29,545 bases of DNA, from contig NZ_DJDT01000077.1 of NCBI RefSeq assembly GCF_002432345.1, positions 1 to 29,545 of the forward strand, written 5' to 3'. The stretch's first letter is position 1. The number at the start of each line of letters is the position of its first letter. Of the stretch, positions 1 through 7,251 are shown piece by piece. The DNA is from Pedobacter sp. UBA5917. GTDB lineage: Bacteria > Bacteroidota > Bacteroidia > Sphingobacteriales > Sphingobacteriaceae. A model generated the notes under the pieces. That model ran no database searches. It worked only from the letters and a program-made list of their open reading frames with translations, and was not told the DNA's origin. The translations under genes and the position numbers were made by a program.

Positions 1-593
1 GCAATTAAAACAGAAACGGTTTTAAAAGCAATCAACATAAAAATAACACATACTGCAGCGTCTTTAAGGTAAAGCGAAGTGCCAACAATACCGCCGATAA
101 AATTGTACAGCGAATCGGGATCGGATGATAGGATATAGCTGAAAATTAAGGTGAAAACAAATTGTACCGTAAGTGCCTTTATTTTCGATACTCCCGCAGG
201 TTTGGTTTCGGCACGGTAATAAAAAATGGTAAATAAGATAAGTGGAACTATAAAAGTGGCAAAATTTACAATGGTATAAATCTGCTCACTATTCTCAATT
301 TCGAGGTGATAATCTAAAAAACCAGACCAATCTGCTTTAAAAATATAGTAGGGCATAAACAATATCTGGATAATTATCCCTTTAGTGATCAGTTTATTTC
401 TGTAGAAGTACCAGGCAAAAACAAGGCTTTCCAGAAACCAGTTCTGTGTTTCCCATAAATAATTGTAAAATGAATTATCGGGCCCGTAGTTATTGATGAA
501 ATAATTGCTGATCTGGAGAAAGGCGATAATAATGCCCAATACCCAAATAAAACTGATAGCTTTTTGCTGCTGATTACTGAAAATAGAGGTCAT
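1..593 (-). CDS. Polytopic membrane protein, C-terminus beyond window
   Basis: The minus strand is open from an ATG at 593 to the window edge, about 197 codons without a stop. The product begins MTSIFSNQQQKAISF and is very hydrophobic. I see about five likely membrane segments, the first near residues 13-32 (FIWVLGIIIAFLQ) and others around FATFIVPLILFTIFYY, VQFVFTLIFSYIL and VIFMLIAFKTV, separated by aromatic loops rich in Tyr and Trp. I recognise no catalytic motif and no named family. It is divergent from the MazG-like gene, with about 108 bp between the two starts, so the promoters probably share that gap. The 3' end is missing here, so length and family remain open. Confidence 0.75.
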   Translation of the reverse strand, partial: MTSIFSNQQQKAISFIWVLGIIIAFLQISNYFINNYGPDNSFYNYLWETQNWFLESLVFAWYFYRNKLITKGIIIQILFMPYYIFKADWSGFLDYHLEIENSEQIYTIVNFATFIVPLILFTIFYYRAETKPAGVSKIKALTVQFVFTLIFSYILSSDPDSLYNFIGGIVGTSLYLKDAAVCVIFMLIAFKTVSVLI

Positions 594-701
594 TTAGATA
601 ATTTTTATTTAGTATTGTGATGTAGCGTTTGTAATGATATGATGATTACATTATGGCTAATATATCAAAACTTGCGGTAGCAAAATAACTTTTTAAAGAA
701 A

Positions 702-1028
702 ATGACCATTAACGAAGCACAGGAAACGGTAGATAAATGGATTAAAACAACAGGTATCCGTTATTTTAACGAATTAACCAATACTGCCATTTTGATGGAA
801 GAAGTTGGAGAAGTGGCACGGATTATGGCCCGTAAATATGGAGAGCAATCGTTTAAAAAAAGCGATGAAGAAGTAAACCTTGCCGATGAGATGGCCGATG
901 TAATGTTTGTGCTGATCTGTCTGGCCAATCAAACCGGCATAAACCTAACCGATGCATTAGAAAAGAACCTCGAAAAAAAGAGTATCCGCGATGCCGACAG
1001 ACATAAGAATAATGAGAAGCTAAGGTAA
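702..1028 (+). CDS. MazG-like nucleotide pyrophosphohydrolase
   Basis: This 108-residue protein fits the single-domain, all-alpha MazG-like NTP pyrophosphohydrolases, which hydrolyse (d)NTPs or modified nucleotides to the monophosphate and pyrophosphate. The metal-binding signature is visible: EEVGE at about residues 33-37, a second acidic helix containing KSDEEVNLADEMADV around residues 53-67, and a hydrophobic helix after it. That is the EExxE...ExxD arrangement of the family. The ATG at 702 gives the usual short family length. It is probably monocistronic, since the next gene on the right (DUF4286) is convergent. The exact substrate cannot be read from sequence; a house-cleaning role is the family expectation. 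Confidence 0.88.
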   Translation: MTINEAQETVDKWIKTTGIRYFNELTNTAILMEEVGEVARIMARKYGEQSFKKSDEEVNLADEMADVMFVLICLANQTGINLTDALEKNLEKKSIRDADRHKNNEKLR

Positions 1029-1030
1029 TT

Positions 1031-1138
1031 ATTGAATGAATGAGTGATTGAATTATTGAGTGATTGAATGTTCTGGTTTCTATTTGATCATTCAAAATTC
1101 AATCATTCAAAATTCAATCATTCAAAATTCATTCATTT
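1031..1138. repeat. Inverted low-complexity repeat locus A
   Basis: Between the convergent MazG-like and DUF4286 genes. The left half (1031-1070) repeats ATTGAATG/GAGTGATTG-type words. After a loop of about 17 nt, the right half (1088-1132) is three head-to-tail 15-bp copies of TCATTCAAAATTCAA (the last base of copy three differs), followed by TCATT. The right half is roughly the reverse complement of the left, so the RNA could fold into a long AT-rich imperfect hairpin in either direction. It may act as a bidirectional terminator. Confidence 0.8.
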
Positions 1139-1143
1139 TAAAC

Positions 1144-1446
1144 CTATGCAACAAACTCCATCAAACTGCGGTAAGCCACAAAACGGTTTTTGTATCTTTC
1201 GTTCAATACGGCCTGTAAAGCTGGAGCAAACTCTTCCTGGTATTTATTGTACTGTTCGATGTTTTCTACAACATATTGCGCACAATAAGTTACCCCTTCG
1301 TTGGGCGAATCGACAACCTTTAATAAACGGTTGGAAACAAACAAACCTGTTGCCATTACCTCAGGGATATGAACATCCTGCATCCATTGTAACCATTCTT
1401 GGGCTGCTGCATCTTCGAGGATGAGCGTAACATTATATAAGTACAT
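1144..1446 (-). CDS. DUF4286 family protein
   Basis: A 100-residue cytosolic protein starting MYLYNVTLILEDAAAQEWLQ. It matches my recollection of DUF4286, a small Bacteroidota family with a ferredoxin-like/dimeric alpha-beta-barrel look: an N-terminal beta strand (YNVTLIL), an amphipathic helix (WLQWMQDVHIPEVMATG), then strands around TYCAQYVV. No catalytic residues are apparent and there is no signal peptide. It is convergent with the MazG-like gene, and its stop lies immediately beyond repeat locus A. Function is unknown; the family assignment comes from pattern memory only. Confidence 0.8.
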   Translation of the reverse strand: MYLYNVTLILEDAAAQEWLQWMQDVHIPEVMATGLFVSNRLLKVVDSPNEGVTYCAQYVVENIEQYNKYQEEFAPALQAVLNERYKNRFVAYRSLMEFVA

Positions 1447-1525
1447 GCTGCAAAGGTAAATAATATATAAACGTTAAAAAATGTATGGATTATGCTTTTT
1501 ATTCTTTTAAGTGGTGATATTCAAC

Positions 1526-1533
1526 TAAATTTG
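1526..1533 (+). promoter_or_regulatory. Bacteroidota -7 promoter element
   Basis: TAAATTTG is an exact match to the Bacteroidota sigma-ABfr -7 consensus TAnnTTTG and lies 20 bp before the ATG at 1554. I see no clear -33 TTG at the usual distance, so the assignment rests on the -7 motif and its position. Confidence 0.45.
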
Positions 1534-1553
1534 TAGGATCCACTTGTTTTAGC

Positions 1554-1817
1554 ATGATACGAAATAACGCTTCTCAAAAAATAGATAATTCTACACGCAA
1601 TTACATTTATACTGGTTACCTCACTGCAATTTTTGGCGGTATTTTAGGCCTTGTAATTGGTTGGGATTTAATGAAAAAACGAAAAACGCTGGTTACTGGC
1701 GAAAAAGTGTTTTCTTACTCATTAACCGACCGACAGCACGGCGCGAGGATACTGATACTGGCCGGTATATGTTTCATTTTGTTGTTAACCCTTACCATTA
1801 TTGCGCTAGATGCGTAG
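1554..1817 (+). CDS. Small two-TM membrane protein, paralogue of the next gene's C-terminus
   Basis: An 87-residue protein with a short polar N-terminus and two hydrophobic segments (about residues 20-40, YLTAIFGGILGLVIGW, and 64-85, ILILAGICFILLLTLTII). They are joined by a basic, polar loop containing GEKVFSYSLTDRQHGAR. The same scheme ends the protein encoded at 2222-2875: an FGG-containing TM, K-x-T-L-x-x-GE-x-VF-x-Y, then DR-x-HG-x-RILI before the second TM. The gene is therefore a stand-alone copy of that C-terminal membrane domain, made by duplication together with the following non-coding repeat. No enzymatic motif is visible and function is unknown. Confidence 0.75.
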   Translation: MIRNNASQKIDNSTRNYIYTGYLTAIFGGILGLVIGWDLMKKRKTLVTGEKVFSYSLTDRQHGARILILAGICFILLLTLTIIALDA

Positions 1818-1840
1818 TATAGAGCGTTAAGAGACAGGTG

Positions 1841-2204
1841 TTTGGCTAATTAACTTTTTATTGACCATTAAGAAGTTAAGAAAATTAAGATTTTAACAAT
1901 TTGGCTATGAATCTAACGATTTATAAATGAATGAAGAGTTTAAATCGTTTGGCGGTTGATGCTTCACCGCGGCAATCATAACAATAAAAAATAAATTTCA
2001 ATTGACAGTCTGCTTTACCATTTCGAGATAGATTTCTCTCACGAATATTCGGGACTGTGCTCAGTCGAAATGACGTTAAGGGTGGGGCTGTGCGTTTGTG
2101 GCTTGACGCTTCGCCGGTAGCAATCATAACAATAAAACAATTAGCGCAATACAATTAATCCCTGAGCGTAGTCGAAGGGTAAACAATTAACCGATTAACC
2201 AGCA
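1841..2204. repeat. 364-bp non-coding repeat, copy 1
   Basis: This fills most of the gap 1818-2221. It aligns along its whole length with 2900-3263 and both copies span 364 bp. Internal parts: an AT-rich head (ATTGACCATTAAGAAGTTAAG), two internal copies of a word ending GCAATCATAACAATAAA, an imperfect palindrome with arms CATTTCGA (2019-2026) and TCGAAATG (2065-2072) enclosing the perfect palindrome CGAATATTCG, and a tail with CTGAGCGTAGTCGAAGGG. The palindrome resembles REP/MITE-like intergenic elements common in Bacteroidota. Open frames on its minus strand are not credible genes. Confidence 0.85.
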
Positions 2205-2221
2205 ACCCAGTAAACCCAATT

Positions 2222-2875
2222 ATGCCTGATTTTATAACTTTCCAGCGATTTAACGATAGAGCGGCAGCTTTAGCATTGGCCGAAACATTTAGAGAAAATG
2301 GGATTGAGTGTGGGATTGAGGATGTTTCTGAAAACTTTGATGTTTCGTTTGCCAATAATGAAATCAATAAAGATTTTAGAATAAAGTTAAAGCCTGTCGA
2401 TTTTGAACGGGCCGACACTTTGCTGCTACAACTTGCAGAGCAGGATTTAGCTGATATCGATCCGGGCTATTACATTTTTGATTTCAGTAACGAAGAACTG
2501 AAAGAAATTATCGAAAAACAGGATGAGTGGAGCAGTTTAGATTTTTTATTGGCAAAGAAAATATTAAAAGAACGCGATATAGAGGTAAATGTTAGTCAGA
2601 TTGAAGCATTTAAAGAAAAAAGGTTAGAAGCGTTAGCCGAACCTGAAGAAAGTCCGAAAGTGTTGATTGTAGCAGGTTATATTTTGGCCGTTTTTGGCGG
2701 ATTAATTGCCATCATTATCGGGGCTTATTTACGTACGCATAAAAGAACATTGCCAAATGGAGAACGTGTATTTAATTACGCTCCCGCAGATCGGGCTCAT
2801 GGCGAAAGGATTTTGATTATAGGGATCTTAGGACTGATACTTTCTGCTGCGTACCAATTTATGAAGTATACTTAA
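2222..2875 (+). CDS. DUF2007-like N-terminal domain fused to a two-TM domain
   Basis: 217 residues. The first 75 or so (FITFQRFNDRAAALALAETF, then GIECGIEDVSE and FRIKLKPVDFERADTLL) look like a DUF2007/putative signal-transducing ferredoxin-like domain: a strand, an ALAET helix, IxxxIED strands, then a V-x-x-x-DxxRA-type helix. A charged helical linker follows (about 76-145), then two membrane segments near residues 150-172 (VAGYILAVFGGLIAIIIGAY) and 198-214, separated by a loop with GERVFNYAPADRAHGER. That C-terminal part is paralogous to the whole protein at 1554-1817. A regulatory or membrane-tethering role is possible but not shown. Confidence 0.75.
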   Translation: MPDFITFQRFNDRAAALALAETFRENGIECGIEDVSENFDVSFANNEINKDFRIKLKPVDFERADTLLLQLAEQDLADIDPGYYIFDFSNEELKEIIEKQDEWSSLDFLLAKKILKERDIEVNVSQIEAFKEKRLEALAEPEESPKVLIVAGYILAVFGGLIAIIIGAYLRTHKRTLPNGERVFNYAPADRAHGERILIIGILGLILSAAYQFMKYT

Positions 2876-2899
2876 TCTAGTTTGGTGCTGGGCTCGGCG

Positions 2900-3263
2900 T
2901 TTGGCGTTAATTAATCTTTTATTGACCATTAAGAAGTTAAGAAAATTAAGATTTTTAACAATCTGGCTACGAATCAAATCATTTATCAATTAAGATTTTA
3001 AGTGGTTTGGCGGTTAGCGCTTCGCCGGCAGCAATCATAACAATAAACAATAGCTTTCAATTGACAATCTGCTTTACCATTTCGAGATAGATTTCTCTCC
3101 CGAATATTCGGGACTGTGCTTCAGTCGAAATGACGTTAAAGGTGGGGCTGTGCGTTTGGGGCTTGACACTTCGCCAGCAGCAATCATAACAATAAAAAAA
3201 TAAGGGCAATATAATTAACCACCTTAGCGTAGTCGAAGGGTAAACAGTTAACCGATTAACCAA
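2900..3263. repeat. 364-bp non-coding repeat, copy 2
   Basis: Second copy of the element at 1841-2204, occupying most of the gap 2876-3313 between the convergent membrane-protein and TPR genes. It keeps the same order of parts, with palindrome arms at 3078-3085 (CATTTCGA) and 3125-3132 (TCGAAATG), two GCAATCATAACAATAAA-type words, and the GCGTAGTCGAAGGG tail. Its distance from the preceding stop codon (24 bp) nearly equals that of copy 1 (23 bp), so it was duplicated together with the upstream gene. Confidence 0.85.
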
Positions 3264-3313
3264 CATCGCAGTTCCCAATGAACCAATGGCAAATGAACTA
3301 ATGAACAAAAAAA

Positions 3314-5137
3314 CTAAACCCCGTCTCCGCGTAAATTCCTAAACCTTTTTCTGGCTTCTGCACTGAACATGCTGCCCGGATAATCTGTAATCAGTTTTTG
3401 GAAATAAATTTTTGCCTGGGCAATATCGTTCAGTTTCTTTTCGTACAGGTCGCCCAACGTAAAAAGTGCATCATCTGTCCAGATTCCGTCTTTAAATTCT
3501 TCCGTTACTTTTTTAAGGATATCGGCTGCTTTTTGAAAATCGTTCTGTTTAATAAAAATTCTGGCTTTGCTCATCATAATGGCATCGGCCAAACTGTTCT
3601 GCGGATAGGCAACGGCAATGCTGTCCATTTTTTTTACTGCTTTTTCCGGCAGGTTCCTGAACAACAGCATTTCTGCATCGGCATACATTTTTAAGGCATT
3701 GCTATCAGCAGGTGTTTGGATGTTATCGCTGATCAATAAACTCAAATTCAGCGCATCGTTGGCAATCAACTGTGAGGTAGCCGCTTTTAAAACCAAACAC
3801 TGCCCGTTGCTGTATTCGAAATTACCCTGATAAAAAGAAAGTTTGGCGCTGCGGAAACGGGCCTCGTTGCCTACAGGCTGACCTTCGAACTGTTTGCTTA
3901 CCTGTTCGTAAACCAAAAAAGCTTCCCAGGGCTGGTTGGTTAGGATGTAGATATCGCCTAAATCAAGTTTCAGCTGGCCCAGCTCCATATCATTGATTCC
4001 TGGCATTTTAATCGCGTTTTCCAGTTCTTTTTCTGCTTTATCAGGTTGATTTAGATAATAAGCCTGCAGGTTGGCCAGTTTTTTTATCGCGAAAAGTGTA
4101 TTTCTGTTTTTGCCGTTTTCTTCCAATAATGCTTCGTAATCCTTAGCCAAAAGATCGAGGTCGGCAACTGCGTATTTCCCGTTTGTGCGCAGGTTGTATT
4201 TGGTATTGAGCATTTCGATCTTCGATGGCAGGTAATATTGGTTATCCTTTCCTTTGGTAAGCAGATATTCGTAAGCTTTAATCGCCGTTTCGTAAGCACC
4301 ATTATCTACGAAAGTGTAAATGGCATTAAATAAGGTTCCTCCATCGGCCTTGGTACGTTTATCAAAGGCAATTAACTGGCGAAGCGCCATATCAAATTCC
4401 TGTTGCTGTATATAATTCCAGGTAAGCAGCTGGATGTAAATTTCTGCATCAGGTTCTTTCTGTATCTTTTTTAGAATAGCCGACTGGAAAGTCTGGTAAT
4501 CATTTTTATCTTCAAAAATAGAGGAAAGTACTGCCTCGGCCTGTGGTAAAAGCTGTGGCATGGTAGCCATTGCATCCAGGTATTCCTGCATCAGCATGGG
4601 TTTATCCTTTTTGAAACGGTAGATGTTCAACAATTCGAAAGCAAAAGCCTGATCGTTTCCCAACAGTTTTCTGCCCTGTTTAAAAGTTAAAACAGCAAAA
4701 TCGTAATTTTCGAAACGGTAAAAACTATTGGCCAGGTTCCGGATCTTAAATTCTTCTTTCGGTAGTTTTGCTATTACATCATTAAAAATTTTACCAGCTG
4801 CCTGCGCATCGCCTTTCTCCTGGTAAAGCTTGCCCAGTGCTATAGGATAAAGCTCGCTCTGCGGGCTTTTTTTAATTTCCTTTTTAACAACTTTCTCTGC
4901 CACATCGTAACGCTTTAACTTAAGCAGTGTATTAAAATAAAGATCGAAATATGCTTCGTTATTAGGAATTGAATAAAGTTTTTCTAACAGTACAACCGCT
5001 TTTTCATAATCTCCATCCTGGTAATATTGAATGGCCAAAGTGCTTTCATCAGGTGTAACCTGCTGGTTGGGGCGGAATGTTTGTGCACCGGCACCGAGTG
5101 TTAGCAATAAGAATATGATGAAAAGCAGACGGTTCAT
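3314..5137 (-). CDS. Secreted tetratricopeptide-repeat protein
   Basis: 607 residues with a classic signal peptide (MNRLLFIIFLLLTLGAGAQ, likely cut after AGA or AQ), so a periplasmic or outer-membrane-associated protein. The rest is helical repeat: TPR-like units are visible from about residue 30 (AIQYYQDGDYEKAVVLLEKL) through the middle (LYQEKGDAQAAGKIFNDVIA) to the C-terminus (LGDLYEKKLNDIAQAKIYFQ). The last 100 residues, with paired helices and YP at repeat ends (ITDYPGSMFSAEARKRF), resemble BamD/YbgF-type TPRs of envelope-assembly proteins. No enzymatic domain is seen. The gene diverges from the pseudo-peptidase/two-component operon and is probably a scaffold for protein-protein contacts in the envelope. 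Confidence 0.85.
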   Translation of the reverse strand: MNRLLFIIFLLLTLGAGAQTFRPNQQVTPDESTLAIQYYQDGDYEKAVVLLEKLYSIPNNEAYFDLYFNTLLKLKRYDVAEKVVKKEIKKSPQSELYPIALGKLYQEKGDAQAAGKIFNDVIAKLPKEEFKIRNLANSFYRFENYDFAVLTFKQGRKLLGNDQAFAFELLNIYRFKKDKPMLMQEYLDAMATMPQLLPQAEAVLSSIFEDKNDYQTFQSAILKKIQKEPDAEIYIQLLTWNYIQQQEFDMALRQLIAFDKRTKADGGTLFNAIYTFVDNGAYETAIKAYEYLLTKGKDNQYYLPSKIEMLNTKYNLRTNGKYAVADLDLLAKDYEALLEENGKNRNTLFAIKKLANLQAYYLNQPDKAEKELENAIKMPGINDMELGQLKLDLGDIYILTNQPWEAFLVYEQVSKQFEGQPVGNEARFRSAKLSFYQGNFEYSNGQCLVLKAATSQLIANDALNLSLLISDNIQTPADSNALKMYADAEMLLFRNLPEKAVKKMDSIAVAYPQNSLADAIMMSKARIFIKQNDFQKAADILKKVTEEFKDGIWTDDALFTLGDLYEKKLNDIAQAKIYFQKLITDYPGSMFSAEARKRFRNLRGDGV

Positions 5138-5162
5138 AAACCCTAAATTATAAGTTTTAAAT

Positions 5163-5225
5163 GTAACATTTTAATACATCTTTAGCTAAAACAGTTATTG
5201 ATATAAAACGTATTTTAAATGTTAC
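5163..5225. promoter_or_regulatory. Spaced inverted repeat GTAACATTTTAATAC / GTATTTTAAATGTTAC
   Basis: In the divergent intergenic region between the TPR gene and the S9-like operon. The left arm (5163-5177) and right arm (5210-5225) are inverted copies, about 15 of 16 positions, separated by 32 bp. The core GTAACAT/ATGTTAC recurs in a second inverted pair at 5293-5334, which makes an operator plausible. A hairpin in the TPR leader is an alternative. Confidence 0.45.
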
Positions 5226-5292
5226 CTGTATTTTATTTTGTGTAAATTTTATAAATACTAAATTGAACCACAACTTATTATTATTTGCATAA

Positions 5293-5334
5293 GTAACATT
5301 GTTGGTGTAAATCGCAGTAAAGTTGATATGTTAC
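5293..5334. promoter_or_regulatory. Second GTAACAT...ATGTTAC inverted pair
   Basis: GTAACAT at 5293-5299 and ATGTTAC at 5328-5334 are exact inverted 7-mers, 28 bp apart. They lie directly upstream of the -7 element of the S9-like operon, the right arm ending 2 bp before it. Placement and recurrence suggest a binding site for a regulator, possibly the downstream response regulator. This is inference. Confidence 0.4.
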
Positions 5335-5335
5335 T

Positions 5336-5343
5336 TATTTTTG
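5336..5343 (+). promoter_or_regulatory. -7 element of the pseudo-peptidase/two-component operon
   Basis: TATTTTTG matches TAnnTTTG exactly. Transcription would start near 5350, which falls on the possible GTG start at 5351 and so favours the ATG at 5366 as the real start codon. Confidence 0.45.
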
Positions 5344-5365
5344 TCATCCGGTGAAGGATTTATTT

Positions 5366-7249
5366 ATGCTGAAGAGAGTTTCCCTATTGCTAATGGTTGT
5401 ATTGATCTGGGCCTGTAATGGTTCAAACAATAATACTATTCCCGTGGATGATTTTTTTAAAACGCAGGATAAAGCCTATTACCGCATCTCGCCGGATGGG
5501 AAAAGCCTTTCTTATTTAAAACTCCAGGATAAAAAACTAAATCTTTTTGTCGAAGACCTGGCTACGGGCAACAGTGTACAGCTTACACATTTAAATGGAA
5601 AAAGTATCAGCTTCCAATTCTGGACGAGCAATAACGAACTGATTTATTATACCGAGGATGGATCTAAAGAGCGCCGTTCGGATATTTTCGTGATCAATAA
5701 AGATGGGAGTAAACAGGTACAGTTAAGTGCCAACGAGAAAAGCAGGTTGAGGGTAATTGAAGATCAGCTGATTGATGATAAGTACATTGTTGTAGCTTCC
5801 AATAAGCGCGATTCGACACTATTTGATGTTTACCGCTTAAATGTACGCAATGGCGCAATGGAAATTGCAGCTAAAAACCCGGGTAATGTTACCAGGTGGA
5901 TGACAGATAGTAAAGGCGTACTTAAAATTGCTGTTGCCAGCGATGGGGTAAATGAAACCTTGATGTACCGTGAAAATGAAAATCAGGCTTTTGCACCCGT
6001 AATTACCAATAATTTTGAGACTACTTTACAGCCCATCGCCTTTTCCGAAAATGAGCCAAATTTACTTTACGCCATTTCGGGTGTTAACCGTGATAAAAAT
6101 GCACTGGTTGCGCTCGATTTAAAAACCGGAAAAGAAAAAAAGGTTCTTTTTGCCAACGATACCCTTAATGTAGTTGATGCAACCTACTCGCGTTTCCGTA
6201 AGAAAATGCTTTTTGCAACCTGCGAAACCTGGAAAAGGGAAAAATATTACCTTGATGACAGCACAAAACTGGCCTATTCGAGGATAGATCAGTTTTTGCC
6301 GGGTACGGAGTGGGTAATTATGGATAAGGATAAAACCGATAAAGTGTTTGTGATACGCACTTTTACGGATAAAAATCCAGGTTCCTATTATCTGTACACA
6401 GCAGGTGATAACAGGCTAAAAAAACTTACTGATGTAAGTCCTTCTATAAAACCGGAGGATATGTGCGCCATGAAACCCATCAGTTTTAAAAGCCGCGATA
6501 GTTTAACCATTAACGGTTACTTAACCCTGCCTAAAAACAAGAAGGCTGTTAACCTGCCCGTGGTAGTGTTTCCGCATAATGGACCAAAATCAAGAAACAG
6601 CTGGGGATATAATGCAGAGGTACAGTTTCTGGCCAACCGTGGTTATGCTGTTTTGCAGGTAAATTACCGTGGTTCTACCGGATATGGAAAATCATTTTAT
6701 GCAGCCGGTTTTAAACAGTGGAGCGATAAGATACAGGAGGATGTTAACGATGGCGTAAAATGGCTAATTGCCGAAAAAATTGCAAACCCTAAAAAGATTG
6801 CCATTTATGGTAATGGTTTTGGAGGTTACATTGCCTTAAATTGTTTGTATAAAAATCCCGATCTTTATAAATGCGGCGGATCAAATTCGGGTGTAATCAA
6901 CCTGTTCAGTTACCTGAAAACCTTTCCACCGTTTTTAAAGGCCAAATTGCAGATGTATTACGAAATTGTAGGCAATCCGATAACCGAAACCGATTACATG
7001 CGCTTTGCATCGCCTGTGTTCCATGCCGATAGGTTTAAAGCCCCTATTTTTATAGCCCAGAATCCTAAAGATCCAAGCGTAAACGTAGCAGAGGGCGTAC
7101 AGTTCATCAAAGAGCTTAAAAAACGCAATGTTCAGGTTACCTATATCGAAAAAGAGGAAGGCCCCGATCCGGTAGTGCGCCAACAGAGCAGAACCGCGCT
7201 GTACAAAGCCCTCGAAGAATTTTTGCAGGATAATCTAGGTAAGAAATAG
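5366..7249 (+). CDS. S9-family peptidase homologue lacking catalytic Ser and His (lipoprotein)
   Basis: About 627 residues from the ATG at 5366. This start gives a clean lipoprotein signal (MLKRVSLLLMVVLIWAC, Cys-17); an in-frame GTG at 5351 is less likely. Residues 30-360 look like the beta-propeller of prolyl-oligopeptidase-type S9 enzymes. The C-terminal alpha/beta-hydrolase domain is well conserved (FLANRGYAVLQVNYRGSTGYG, IQEDVNDGVKWLI, IAIYGNGFGGY, SPVFHADRFKAPIFIAQ). The nucleophile motif, normally GxSxGGY, reads GNGFGGY, so Gly stands at the Ser position (codon at 6815). The Asp is kept (KDPSVN, codon at 7070), but the EGHGF motif reads EGPDP, with Pro at the His position (codon at 7163). 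It is probably an inactive, ligand-binding homologue. The kinase gene begins 2 bp after its stop. Confidence 0.85.
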   Translation: MLKRVSLLLMVVLIWACNGSNNNTIPVDDFFKTQDKAYYRISPDGKSLSYLKLQDKKLNLFVEDLATGNSVQLTHLNGKSISFQFWTSNNELIYYTEDGSKERRSDIFVINKDGSKQVQLSANEKSRLRVIEDQLIDDKYIVVASNKRDSTLFDVYRLNVRNGAMEIAAKNPGNVTRWMTDSKGVLKIAVASDGVNETLMYRENENQAFAPVITNNFETTLQPIAFSENEPNLLYAISGVNRDKNALVALDLKTGKEKKVLFANDTLNVVDATYSRFRKKMLFATCETWKREKYYLDDSTKLAYSRIDQFLPGTEWVIMDKDKTDKVFVIRTFTDKNPGSYYLYTAGDNRLKKLTDVSPSIKPEDMCAMKPISFKSRDSLTINGYLTLPKNKKAVNLPVVVFPHNGPKSRNSWGYNAEVQFLANRGYAVLQVNYRGSTGYGKSFYAAGFKQWSDKIQEDVNDGVKWLIAEKIANPKKIAIYGNGFGGYIALNCLYKNPDLYKCGGSNSGVINLFSYLKTFPPFLKAKLQMYYEIVGNPITETDYMRFASPVFHADRFKAPIFIAQNPKDPSVNVAEGVQFIKELKKRNVQVTYIEKEEGPDPVVRQQSRTALYKALEEFLQDNLGKK

Positions 7250-7251
7250 GT

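Noticed and set aside
1921..2418. Open frames on the minus strand within and beside repeat copy 1
   Set aside because: They lie in a non-coding repeat or oppose the 2222-2875 gene, and their translations show no protein-like pattern.
3057..3308. 83-codon open frame in repeat copy 2
   Set aside because: Same repeat as copy 1, where the frame is not preserved, so it is not under coding selection.
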